A program made the position numbers and the translations under genes. Source: Peribacillus frigoritolerans (GTDB lineage: Bacteria > Bacillota > Bacilli > Bacillales > DSM-1321). From it: 64,000 nt of DNA. Under the pieces are notes generated by a model. That model worked only from the letters and a program-made list of their open reading frames with translations. It searched no databases and was not told the origin of the DNA. Below are positions 34,507 to 43,201 of the stretch, one piece after another (position 1 is the first letter of the stretch; each line of letters opens with the position of its first letter). The stretch covers positions 1,387,712 through 1,451,711 of the forward strand of contig NZ_KV440950.1 of assembly GCF_001636405.1 (NCBI RefSeq), in the 5' to 3' direction.

Positions 34507-37047
34507 ATGGTTATTGAGAAGATATTAATAGAAATAATAAAAGATTTAAAACAAGTACATACATTAAGTTCAAATATTATCTACATAAAAGGCATCAATC
34601 AAAATGTAGTAGATATTTCAATCAATGGAGGGAAAGAGCGGGATCAACAAATCCCTCTCAATACTATATTAAAAGCTTGGTATGAGTTTGTTTCAGTAAG
34701 AACTGCTTCACCTTCGGACTTTGTTTTGACCAAAGATTTTTCTATATTAAATATGGCTCTCATATCTAAGCTTCCCTTTGTTGAAGTAATCCATTTAGCT
34801 GAGGAGCCAGCTATAAAACTACGAGAATTTAAAACAGACCAGTTACCTGCCGATAATTATGAAAACTTTGAGATTTTCCTTGATGAGGTGTATAACGGCA
34901 AATATGACCCGTCTACATTAAGTGAACAAATAAGCGGAAATATATATCATCTTAAGTCTCGCTGTCGCCAAGACTTAAGATTAATAGGTTTGATAAACGA
35001 GAAAAATAAAATAAGTCAAACTCATATGAGTGAGTACTTAACTAGTAAGAATAAAAAACAATACCTTAAAAAATTGGTATTGATGCAAGATTATTTTCAA
35101 GTTGCATTAGAGTGCTTAAGTATTATGAAAAGGTTTTCTAAAGTTGAAAAAAGAACAGCTCTTATTGAGATAGGTATGTTAATAGTTCGGAATTCTAAAG
35201 GTGATAACTTAATGCTTGAATCTGTTGCCGAGAAAAGAACAAATAACCTACTATCATGGCTTGAAAATCTTCAATTAGTCGATCAAAATTGGATACCTAT
35301 TAAGGAGTTGCAAAAAGTGGACAGTAAATTACGAGAGTATTTTCTGAAAATATCTAGTGAATATATAACAGCAAAAAGTGAGGGTTTTGGTGGAAATGCT
35401 TTTGCTAGCTTTGTAAGGCACGATGTACCGAAGGAGATGAGTAAGCTATCATTTCTTGATGATAAAAACTATTCTGTAGCAGCTTCTGCTGGTAAAGGGA
35501 ATTGGGCAACAGTTCCGTGGATTTCTATTTTAAATAATGAGGTAACGAACTCTACACAAAGAGGGTATTACTTAGTTTACCTTTTTAGTGAAGATATGAA
35601 GCGACTTTATTTGTCTTTTAGTCAAGGCGTTACGGAAACGTCTAAAGAAGATATGTTGAGAATCAAAAAGGACATTCGTGGTCATATCACAATGGATTCT
35701 TCAGTGAAAAAAGATGATAACATGTTTATTGGAGATAGCAATAAAGCAAAACAATATGCAGAGTCGACCGCTGCTTATATTGAATATAACCTAGATGACC
35801 TACCTTCGGAAACGGAGCTTGTTCAAGATCTTAAAATGATGGTTGGTTATTATGAAGACTATATTGCATTTAAAAGTAATCCTATAATTGAAACTTCATA
35901 TAATTCGAAGCCGGGTAATGAAATTACATATGAAAAAGAAAAATGGTTAGCGAGTAACAAAGAACTAATCACCCACATCCATTCTTACATTACAGCCAAA
36001 GGTTTTTTCTACACCAAAGAAGAAGTCACCAATTTGTTCCTTTCTCTGAAAACAAAGCCGTTTGTTATCCTTTCCGGTATTTCTGGTACAGGGAAGACGA
36101 AGATTGTTCAGTGGTTTGCGGAGAGTGTGGGGGCTACTGAGGAGAATGGGCAGTTCACGTTGATTCCGATTCGTCCGGATTGGAATGATGGTTCGGATTT
36201 GCTAGGGTATGTGGATATTAAGGGGGATTTTAAGCCAGGTCCATTTACGACTGTGATTGAAAAAGCGGAACAGAATCCGGATGATCCCTATTTTGTGTTA
36301 CTCGATGAAATGAATCTAGCACGGGTGGAGCATTATTTTAGCGATGTGTTGAGCGTGATGGAGAGCCGTAAGTGGGAGAATGGGAAGATGGTTACGTCTG
36401 CCCTTCTTTCTGCGGAAATGTCTAAGCGGGATATTAGGCTGCCTGTGAACCTTTATGTTATTGGGACGGTCAATATGGATGAAACGACACATCCTTTTAG
36501 TAAAAAGGTGCTCGACCGGGCTAATACGATAGAGTTCAACCGGGTGGAATTATCGAATCTTGTATTTCTGGAAGAGCAGGTGGAAGTGGAACCAAAATTG
36601 GTTCAGGATCATATGTTCAGGTCCAAATATTTGCACTTGAAGGATCTTTATTTGGGGAATCAAAAGCTTGTTAAAAAGGTTACCGCTGAATTGGAAGATA
36701 TCAATAAATCCTTGCAGCTAACCAATGCCCATATCGGTTATCGGGTTCGGGATGAGATATGTTTTTATCTTGCTTATAACGAAGACAGTGAATTGATGAG
36801 TTTTGAGATTGCATTTGATCATTGTATTTTACAAAAGATCCTGCCGCGTATTTCAGGCAGTGATACCCGGGTAGAAAGGCTATTAGAGGGTTTATATCGT
36901 TTGTTTACTACAAAAGAATATATCGATGATGAGGAAAGTAATGAAATCAGTATACGTACAGCGAGATATCCAAAAAGTACCGCTAAAGTAGTAGAGATGC
37001 TTAGGAGGTTACGAGATGATGGCTTCACATCCTTCTGGATCTCCTGA
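34507..37047 (+). CDS. McrB-like AAA+ GTPase with DUF3578 domain
   Basis: About 846 residues from an ATG behind GAGGG. Residues 290-400 (SFVRHDVPKEMSKL, GNWATVPWISILN, GYYLVYLFSEDMKRLYLSFS) match the DUF3578/MrcB N-terminal domain used to recognise modified DNA. Walker A GISGTGKT is at 524-531, Walker B VLLDEMNLARVEHYF near 598, and an McrB-type ending IGTVNMDETTHPFSKKVLDR follows. It is the motor of a type IV, modification-dependent restriction pair with the overlapping downstream gene. First 290 residues unknown. Confidence 0.85.
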   Translation: MVIEKILIEIIKDLKQVHTLSSNIIYIKGINQNVVDISINGGKERDQQIPLNTILKAWYEFVSVRTASPSDFVLTKDFSILNMALISKLPFVEVIHLAEEPAIKLREFKTDQLPADNYENFEIFLDEVYNGKYDPSTLSEQISGNIYHLKSRCRQDLRLIGLINEKNKISQTHMSEYLTSKNKKQYLKKLVLMQDYFQVALECLSIMKRFSKVEKRTALIEIGMLIVRNSKGDNLMLESVAEKRTNNLLSWLENLQLVDQNWIPIKELQKVDSKLREYFLKISSEYITAKSEGFGGNAFASFVRHDVPKEMSKLSFLDDKNYSVAASAGKGNWATVPWISILNNEVTNSTQRGYYLVYLFSEDMKRLYLSFSQGVTETSKEDMLRIKKDIRGHITMDSSVKKDDNMFIGDSNKAKQYAESTAAYIEYNLDDLPSETELVQDLKMMVGYYEDYIAFKSNPIIETSYNSKPGNEITYEKEKWLASNKELITHIHSYITAKGFFYTKEEVTNLFLSLKTKPFVILSGISGTGKTKIVQWFAESVGATEENGQFTLIPIRPDWNDGSDLLGYVDIKGDFKPGPFTTVIEKAEQNPDDPYFVLLDEMNLARVEHYFSDVLSVMESRKWENGKMVTSALLSAEMSKRDIRLPVNLYVIGTVNMDETTHPFSKKVLDRANTIEFNRVELSNLVFLEEQVEVEPKLVQDHMFRSKYLHLKDLYLGNQKLVKKVTAELEDINKSLQLTNAHIGYRVRDEICFYLAYNEDSELMSFEIAFDHCILQKILPRISGSDTRVERLLEGLYRLFTTKEYIDDEESNEISIRTARYPKSTAKVVEMLRRLRDDGFTSFWIS

Positions 37048-39472
37048 TGATGTCGACTTGGTCAAAATAGAGGCAGAGGCATTTTCATTGGTGATTAAGG
37101 GAAAGCCGTATCATTACCGGTACGAGGGGTTAAAGCAGTATCGAAAGATGGATTATCATGATATCATGCAATTTTCTGTTTCAGGAGAAGACGTTCAAAG
37201 TGTTGAAGTCTATGATATCGAAACAGGAAAGTTAACTGATTCTCAGCAGGTGCGGCCAATTTTCTTTGAAAATGGGACATATCAAGTGCTTATCATTTCA
37301 AAACAAAATCAAGAACTGGACTTTTACCATGAACATCCTTTATTACGCCAAGCAATATCTCGCATGGAATTGAGTGGTATGTCGCTATTAACAGGGAATC
37401 TCCAATTTCAAAATGAGGTAGGATATACCACTTTTGAAGTTCGTTCAGGTGTACAAACGTTAGTGGAAGTAACGCTTGAAATCTTTCCAGTTAAATTGGA
37501 TTATCAAAAAGATTATCGACAGCTGCTTGAGGAAGTGAATGATGAGATTTACAACTTGGCTTTTCACTTTATCCGGAAAACGTATTTAGGGGCAAACATC
37601 AAGCTTGAAGGCAAGCCAAGCAGGGCTGAATTCTATCGTTTGATGACGAAGCATTTTAAGCAGTTTATTCAGGCTGTAAATCGAATCGAGAGGCAGCCAC
37701 ATCATATATTAGAAACATCATATGTAAAAGCGCGCGGGGATCAGCTCAGCAAGACTGATTCTTATACACAGAAGTATTTGCAAAAACGGAGTCAGTCTTT
37801 TATGGAAGTGGAGAATGGAATTAGAATCCATGGGAAAACGATGATGCCGCGTGAAGGGGTTAAGCCTAAAAAAGAACTGCGTTACGATACGATGGAAAAT
37901 CGTTATGTGAAATGGATGATGGACAGGCTGATTCATAAGTTTGATGATTTGTTGGGCGCTTTAATGAATAAGAATAAGCGTTGGAAGGAAGAACCTGATG
38001 CGGAACTGCTGTTACGGCTGACTCAAATGAAACAGCAGCTTGAGTCAAGGAAGAACAATGTCTTTTGGCGCTCGATTGGCAGACTTGATCGATCGGTAAT
38101 GAGTTTGGTCCTGCAAATGGCACCGGGTTATCGTGATGCCTTTCAAATTTATTTAACTGTCTCAAAAGGCCTTATGCTGCAAGGAAAGCTATATCAAATG
38201 TCTGTTAAGGATGTCGCTACTTTATATGAATACTGGACTTTTTTAAAGCTAGGACAAATTTTGAACAGTAAGTATACCCTGTTGAGTCAGGATATTGTCA
38301 GTGTAAACCGAGATGGGCTGTTTGTAAATTTAGAGGCGAACCGAACTGCTAAACGAGTCTTTGAGCACCCAGTAACTAATGAAAAGATTGAACTAATCTA
38401 TCAAAAATATGAAAAAGATTTACCGACCATTCCGCAAAAGCCTGACTCGATGTTGACGATTGAGAAAAAAGGCAAGAATCACCGCTATAATTATGTATTT
38501 GATGCCAAATACCGAATTGATTATGCACAACCTGAAAGCCATTATCAATCCCGTTATAAAACGCCGGGACCAGTGGAAGACGATATTAATACGATGCACC
38601 GCTATAGGGATTCACTCGTTACCATGAGTAATGGTCCATATGAGCGGACTGCCTTTGGAGCATATGTGTTATTTCCTTGGTCAGATGAGCAAAGTTATGA
38701 AGACCATCATTTTTATAAAAGTATAGATCAAGTTAATATTGGCGGTTTGCCGTTTTTGCCAAACGCTACCTATATGGTCGAGCGATTCCTAGAGTGCCTC
38801 ATTGAAAAAAGTCCTGAGGAAATACAGCGTGAAGGGATATTACCTAGGGGAACGAAAGAGGAATGGAAATCAACATTAGAAGAAAAAGTACTTGTCGGAA
38901 CGGTTTCGAACGAAGCAATTTATCGAGACTTTATTCAGCAGGGCTACTATCAGATCCCTGTTAATAGCCTGAAAAAGGGCTGGCAAGAAGCAAAATATGT
39001 CGCACTTTATATGACCTCAGGGCTTGGGGAGAACGGTGTTAGAGAGTATGGAGAAATCAAGCGAATTGCTACTGAAGAAGATTCTGTCCGTTTCTTTGTG
39101 GAGGTTTGGAAGAATACAAAGCAGGTTATCCGTCCTGTTAAATATGGCATAGCAACGTATATGATGACAACTCTTTCTTTACTATACGAGGCGAAAGAAC
39201 TGCCTGAGCTGTACATGAAAAACAAACAGGAAACCACTCTTTGGAGGATGCTGAGAAGGATTTCTGATCAGATAGAGATTAACCTGGATAACAAGGTTTT
39301 GGACGAAGCCTTAGGAGTAGTGACCTTTTCTTTTAAAGGAATTGAAATCTATTTAGATAAAGAGAAACAAACCTTATTCATCAGGAATGATAGTCAGGAA
39401 CGAATATTAGGTACAGATTTATTATTACATCAACCGTCTAAAGTATTTAGAGAAGTTCTTGGTTTGCTGTGA
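37016..39472 (+). CDS. McrC-like protein with DUF2357 and PD-(D/E)XK nuclease
   Basis: An 818-residue protein that overlaps the McrB-like gene by 32 bp, with AGGAGG 7 bp before its ATG. The N-terminal half reads as DUF2357. The DUF524/McrC-type nuclease core follows (PDSMLTIE, then YVFDAKYRID near residue 495), giving a PD-(D/E)XK motif with DAK. It should cut DNA when driven by the McrB-like partner, restricting modified foreign DNA. Base use here is GC-richer than in the preceding island genes. Confidence 0.8.
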   Translation: MMASHPSGSPDDVDLVKIEAEAFSLVIKGKPYHYRYEGLKQYRKMDYHDIMQFSVSGEDVQSVEVYDIETGKLTDSQQVRPIFFENGTYQVLIISKQNQELDFYHEHPLLRQAISRMELSGMSLLTGNLQFQNEVGYTTFEVRSGVQTLVEVTLEIFPVKLDYQKDYRQLLEEVNDEIYNLAFHFIRKTYLGANIKLEGKPSRAEFYRLMTKHFKQFIQAVNRIERQPHHILETSYVKARGDQLSKTDSYTQKYLQKRSQSFMEVENGIRIHGKTMMPREGVKPKKELRYDTMENRYVKWMMDRLIHKFDDLLGALMNKNKRWKEEPDAELLLRLTQMKQQLESRKNNVFWRSIGRLDRSVMSLVLQMAPGYRDAFQIYLTVSKGLMLQGKLYQMSVKDVATLYEYWTFLKLGQILNSKYTLLSQDIVSVNRDGLFVNLEANRTAKRVFEHPVTNEKIELIYQKYEKDLPTIPQKPDSMLTIEKKGKNHRYNYVFDAKYRIDYAQPESHYQSRYKTPGPVEDDINTMHRYRDSLVTMSNGPYERTAFGAYVLFPWSDEQSYEDHHFYKSIDQVNIGGLPFLPNATYMVERFLECLIEKSPEEIQREGILPRGTKEEWKSTLEEKVLVGTVSNEAIYRDFIQQGYYQIPVNSLKKGWQEAKYVALYMTSGLGENGVREYGEIKRIATEEDSVRFFVEVWKNTKQVIRPVKYGIATYMMTTLSLLYEAKELPELYMKNKQETTLWRMLRRISDQIEINLDNKVLDEALGVVTFSFKGIEIYLDKEKQTLFIRNDSQERILGTDLLLHQPSKVFREVLGLL

Positions 39473-39502
39473 ACCACTATACCTTTGTATGGTGGTTTTT
39501 TC
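39472..39502 (+). terminator. Terminator after the McrBC-type pair
   Basis: AACCACTATAC pairs imperfectly with GTATGGTGGTT and ends in six T. Confidence 0.7.
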
Positions 39503-39532
39503 TATTTCTAATCATGTATAATCCTCTGTTTC

Positions 39533-39729
39533 CCAACATTACCCCATGTACTACCCCATAAAAAAGGAATCAGGGAAACAAACATTGGAATGCAGTCTTT
39601 TGGGGAAGGTTTCGGGTCCTGCCGTCTTATAGGTGCTCTTGCCGTCATTTTCATCGATGATGCCAAGGAGGGCCAATTAACGGTACATTCAGGTCAGCAG
39701 GCTTTCTTATATCTTTGGGTTTGGTTTAA
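39533..39729 (+). pseudogene. Collapsed copy of the ZIP-family transporter gene
   Basis: Bases 39533-39655 match the upstream region and first codons of the intact ZIP gene at 53864. Shared strings include CATAAAAAAGGA-like, GGAATGC(A/G)GTCTTTTGGGG and GGT(C/T)CTGCCGTC; the start ATG has become ATT. After an internal deletion of roughly 600 bp, GGAGGGCC to TAA (39667-39729) matches the 3' end of the same gene. The result is a broken paralogue inside the defence island. Confidence 0.75.
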
Positions 39730-39750
39730 ATCGATTAGTAGCAAGTAATG

Positions 39751-39788
39751 AGATTGCTCTCTTTAAAAGGGTAAGAGGCAATCTTTTG
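39751..39788 (+). terminator. Terminator after the ZIP remnant
   Basis: AGATTGCTCTC pairs with GAGGCAATCT, followed by TTT. It probably once ended the degraded ZIP gene. Confidence 0.55.
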
Positions 39789-39889
39789 TTATTGAGGAGT
39801 TCATTATAAGGTTGGATTATATCAAGAAATATAGAAAAAATCTGATATAATTAAGTTGGTAAATGGTGGATGTAAATAGGAGGAATTAC

Positions 39890-40174
39890 ATGTGTACAGA
39901 ATGTAATATCAAGTCATCAACAGTCGTTGGTTCTGTTGTAATTAATGTTAGAAGGTGTAAGAAAAGGCCTGCAAATGATCATGGCGCCGGAATAGTTGGA
40001 AGGTTATTTTATGTTACTAAAATAGCATCTCGAGGAGAAGGGGTGTATGGACATGTCATAAACGAAACTACCGGAAGATTACAAAAAACTCAGGCTCATA
40101 TTAGAGATTGCGAGTTTGAATTAACTAATTTTAAATGGGAAAATGGGATTTGTTCAAAAATACAAAATATATAG
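39890..40174 (+). CDS. Small Cys-containing uncharacterised protein
   Basis: A 94-residue protein from an ATG behind GGAGGAATTAC. It opens MCTECNIKSS, with a CxxC, and is basic in the middle. I do not recognise the family. It ends 12 bp before the HEPN-type gene and is probably co-transcribed with it, which makes it a candidate partner or antitoxin. Confidence 0.5.
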   Translation: MCTECNIKSSTVVGSVVINVRRCKKRPANDHGAGIVGRLFYVTKIASRGEGVYGHVINETTGRLQKTQAHIRDCEFELTNFKWENGICSKIQNI

Positions 40175-40186
40175 GAGGGGATAGTA

Positions 40187-40687
40187 TTGGGGGTTTATAT
40201 TTCCGATTTTGAACGAGAGTTTACTGATAGAACATTATCTATATTGGATGAATTAGGAACTGGGATAGAGAAATATGAAGTAACATTATTAATAAATTTA
40301 TGCATAGGATTAATCACCTTACCTAATGAATACTCGAAAAGAAATAATTCAACATTCTCTAAATTTTTAATGGATAAATATAATGGAATTAGAGTACAAG
40401 ATGTTTTATCTACTATAGAAGCTGGTAAAGGAGTAATTAAAATTGAAACAACAATATATAAAAATATTCTCAATGTACCATATGTTGACTACTTAAGGAA
40501 ACTAAGAAATGCAATTTCTCATGGAAGGGTGGAGTTTTCAGGTGAAGAAAATATTATTTCATCAATTACGTTAAGTGATAAAGACAATTCATATATTACG
40601 TTAGAGGTTGAAGAGCTTAAAATGATTAGTAGAAATATTGCAAATGTACACTTGAATTTCTTTGATTATATAAAAGCTAAATATTAA
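40187..40687 (+). CDS. HEPN-type protein, putative ribonuclease
   Basis: A 166-residue alpha-helical protein with a TTG start behind GGAGGGG. YLRKLRNAISHGRVEF holds an R-x4-H motif (R107 to H112) on a helix, the catalytic pattern of HEPN RNases used in toxin-antitoxin and abortive-infection systems. It lies between a CxxC mini-protein and a PD-(D/E)XK protein. No standard MNT antitoxin is seen. HEPN proteins can also be non-catalytic sensors. Confidence 0.6.
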   Translation: MGVYISDFEREFTDRTLSILDELGTGIEKYEVTLLINLCIGLITLPNEYSKRNNSTFSKFLMDKYNGIRVQDVLSTIEAGKGVIKIETTIYKNILNVPYVDYLRKLRNAISHGRVEFSGEENIISSITLSDKDNSYITLEVEELKMISRNIANVHLNFFDYIKAKY

Positions 40688-40764
40688 AAAGCAGCTTTAA
40701 ATAGTGTGACCGTTTTTGAACATTCAAAATCGAATTCAAATCTCAAAGTTTTAAGGTGATAAGA

Positions 40765-41742
40765 ATGTCTATTTATAAAAATATTTTTCATTATTATCGT
40801 GGACCATCGATAAAAGGCGCCGAAGAAACTAAACATTTACAAATCGAAAATAATACCACGAAGGCATTTGTTAATATTTTACAAAATTCTTCACCAACTC
40901 TTACCATGAAACTGACAAAATGGTTAGGGTTAAACGGAAATGAAAATGATACTTTTGAGTACATGTATCAAGTCTCTAATGAGCTTCATCGCAAAACTCC
41001 ACAAGCTGTTGTAATAGGAATTGCAGAAACTAAAAACATGATAAATAACTTACAAATGAAGAAATATTATACTCCCGATGGAGCAATTTTATCAGATAAT
41101 GTTTCTATTTTAATAGAAACGAAGATAGGATTAAATTCTTACTTAGAAATTAACCAGCTAGAAGGTCATAAAAAAAGATTTGCTATAAATCAAAAGGTTG
41201 AAAAAAATATTATTTTGACCTGGAGTGATATCAGGAACTTTTTACAGGAACAATATCAATTTTTTAAAAAATCAAATGATGTATTAACATGCTTCTTATT
41301 GGAACAGTTTGAAGAATTCTGTGTTATTAATTGTATAGGTGGAACTAAGACAAATGAATATTTCTTTCTTCAGTTTGAAAAGGTTAAGGCTCAAAAGTTA
41401 GCAAGAAAAATTCATGACTATATTTGGAATGAATCAGGATACCCAGATATACAAGATGCAGGAACGAAAGATGGGATAGGATATAAAAGAGTAAGTAAGC
41501 CCAAATTTGCTACTTTATCTATCCAAAGGCAAAGACATTTTATTCTTCATTTCGGCAAGAAAGAGGAGAGATTAGGTCTTAGTATTCAAGAAGAGATAGA
41601 TAAAATGCTGAGTAGGAACTTTCATAGACCAGACTATGAGATTGAAAAGTATCCTCATGAAGCTTATATAAGATTAGAATGGGTAGATAATTTTGATCAA
41701 ATTAAACCTTACATCGATTTAGCATATAATTTACGATCGTAA
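40765..41742 (+). CDS. Putative PD-(D/E)XK nuclease
   Basis: A 325-residue protein from an ATG behind AAGGTG. TPDGAIL (P104-D105) followed by ILIETK (E118-K120) forms a PD-(D/E)XK core. The rest is charged and helical without a known family. It precedes a DUF1643-like protein with a 15-bp gap, and together with the HEPN gene gives an apparent four-gene defence cassette. Target unknown. Confidence 0.55.
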   Translation: MSIYKNIFHYYRGPSIKGAEETKHLQIENNTTKAFVNILQNSSPTLTMKLTKWLGLNGNENDTFEYMYQVSNELHRKTPQAVVIGIAETKNMINNLQMKKYYTPDGAILSDNVSILIETKIGLNSYLEINQLEGHKKRFAINQKVEKNIILTWSDIRNFLQEQYQFFKKSNDVLTCFLLEQFEEFCVINCIGGTKTNEYFFLQFEKVKAQKLARKIHDYIWNESGYPDIQDAGTKDGIGYKRVSKPKFATLSIQRQRHFILHFGKKEERLGLSIQEEIDKMLSRNFHRPDYEIEKYPHEAYIRLEWVDNFDQIKPYIDLAYNLRS

Positions 41743-41757
41743 AAAAGGAGACTAAGC

Positions 41758-43086
41758 ATGATGGAGCCAAAGGCTTTTGGATCATTTGTTAAAAGGGGAG
41801 AAAATATTTATCGAACATCAACTTTCATTCAGTGGGGAGATTCGGAGGAATCTATTGGAGCATGTCTTTTACAAAATCCAGGATCAGCTACACTAGATAA
41901 AGAATTAACTCAGTTACTTAATGCAGTGGGGTCTGCCAGTGGTTGGATTAAGGCAGAAGATCCTACCATGAAACAGTTAGTCTCTGTTATCGAAGGAATT
42001 TACGGTAAAAATAAGCCTATTTCAGGTCGATTACATATCTATAATATTTTCAATCTTCAAAATACTAAGTCAGAAGATGCGATAGATCATTTTGAAAATC
42101 TTGTCCATTCTGGTGAATATGATATTACAAAACCGCTAGTTAATATAAACGAATTTAAATTGCACCCTTGGATTCTTCTTGGATGGGGGGTTAAACAAGA
42201 AAAGAAGTGGAAGAACTTTCAATTAATTAAGGAGAAATGGCTTAAATTAATAAAAGAAACAAATGTTCCTTCTTTCGGAAAAAAACATGAAAAAAAGAAT
42301 GAATATTATCACCCATGCCCACTCATTTCATCACACAGACCAATGATGGCTCAAGAGCTGATTAATATATATAAGCAGCAGTTTTGTATTCAACGTTTTC
42401 CAAGCTATGCAACAAAACCTAATTTGATCGTAGAAATGAAACAAGTTGAAAAATATGACGATGACGACCATGGATGGTATAGAACACCTGCAAATCCTGA
42501 ATCCATTGTAAAGGGATTCTCTCACCTAAGCATCCAAAGTGGCTATAAACTAAGGGCGTATCAATTTAGTGATGGTGGCGGTAATGGTAATGGAATCGTA
42601 TGGGCAATTCCTGAAAAAAAGGAGTTACAGGATGTAGAAGATTGTAAGCAATTAGATGGTTTCTTATCTGCTCCAAAACCAGCTCATGCATTGTCAGATT
42701 TTATGCAAGTCATTGAAGGAGATAAAACACCTTTATCTTATTTACAGGCGGCAATAGTATATCATGAATTACATGAATTTGGAGCTAATTGGCATGGGAC
42801 ATCTTGGGGAAGAGATGTTATCTTGCCAGTGCAAGAGGAATCAGGAGATGAATCATATGATTATAACGTTAATGATGAATGGGAAATGATTGAGAAAGAG
42901 CCTGATATAATAGAACCTCATTTTTATTACAGTAGGGAAGGCTATCCCGTCATTGTATTTCATACCATAAATGATATCGGAACAGTCACATGGAATCGAT
43001 ATGTACATGTATTCAGTAAAGATGACTATACATTAAAAGTTGAACTAACATGTATTGCGACAGGTGGTGCTGGAATTATCTTTTAA
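41758..43086 (+). CDS. DUF1643-like N-terminus, otherwise uncharacterised protein
   Basis: A 442-residue protein. Residues 34-105 (IGACLLQNPGSATLDKELTQ, then GRLHIYNIFNLQ) recall DUF1643, where a MLNPSTA-type motif is typical. The C-terminal 200 residues are rich in aromatics (YSREGYPVIVFHTINDIGT) and not recognised. It is the last gene before a strong terminator and probably acts with the nuclease-like gene upstream. AAAGGAG site present. Confidence 0.5.
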   Translation: MMEPKAFGSFVKRGENIYRTSTFIQWGDSEESIGACLLQNPGSATLDKELTQLLNAVGSASGWIKAEDPTMKQLVSVIEGIYGKNKPISGRLHIYNIFNLQNTKSEDAIDHFENLVHSGEYDITKPLVNINEFKLHPWILLGWGVKQEKKWKNFQLIKEKWLKLIKETNVPSFGKKHEKKNEYYHPCPLISSHRPMMAQELINIYKQQFCIQRFPSYATKPNLIVEMKQVEKYDDDDHGWYRTPANPESIVKGFSHLSIQSGYKLRAYQFSDGGGNGNGIVWAIPEKKELQDVEDCKQLDGFLSAPKPAHALSDFMQVIEGDKTPLSYLQAAIVYHELHEFGANWHGTSWGRDVILPVQEESGDESYDYNVNDEWEMIEKEPDIIEPHFYYSREGYPVIVFHTINDIGTVTWNRYVHVFSKDDYTLKVELTCIATGGAGIIF

Positions 43087-43166
43087 GATCGATTGAACGG
43101 TACTTGGTTCAGGTCGACTCTTCAAAATAAGTAGTCCCATTTTTTCAGGGGTGCTTGAAAAGAACA

Positions 43167-43200
43167 AAAAAGAGACATTCCTTTGGGAATGTCTCTTTCC
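43167..43200. terminator. Bidirectional terminator between island and OYE gene
   Basis: AAAGAGACATTCC pairs with GGAATGTCTCTTT around TTTG, flanked by A and T runs, so it can stop transcription from both sides. Confidence 0.85.
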
Positions 43201-43201
43201 C

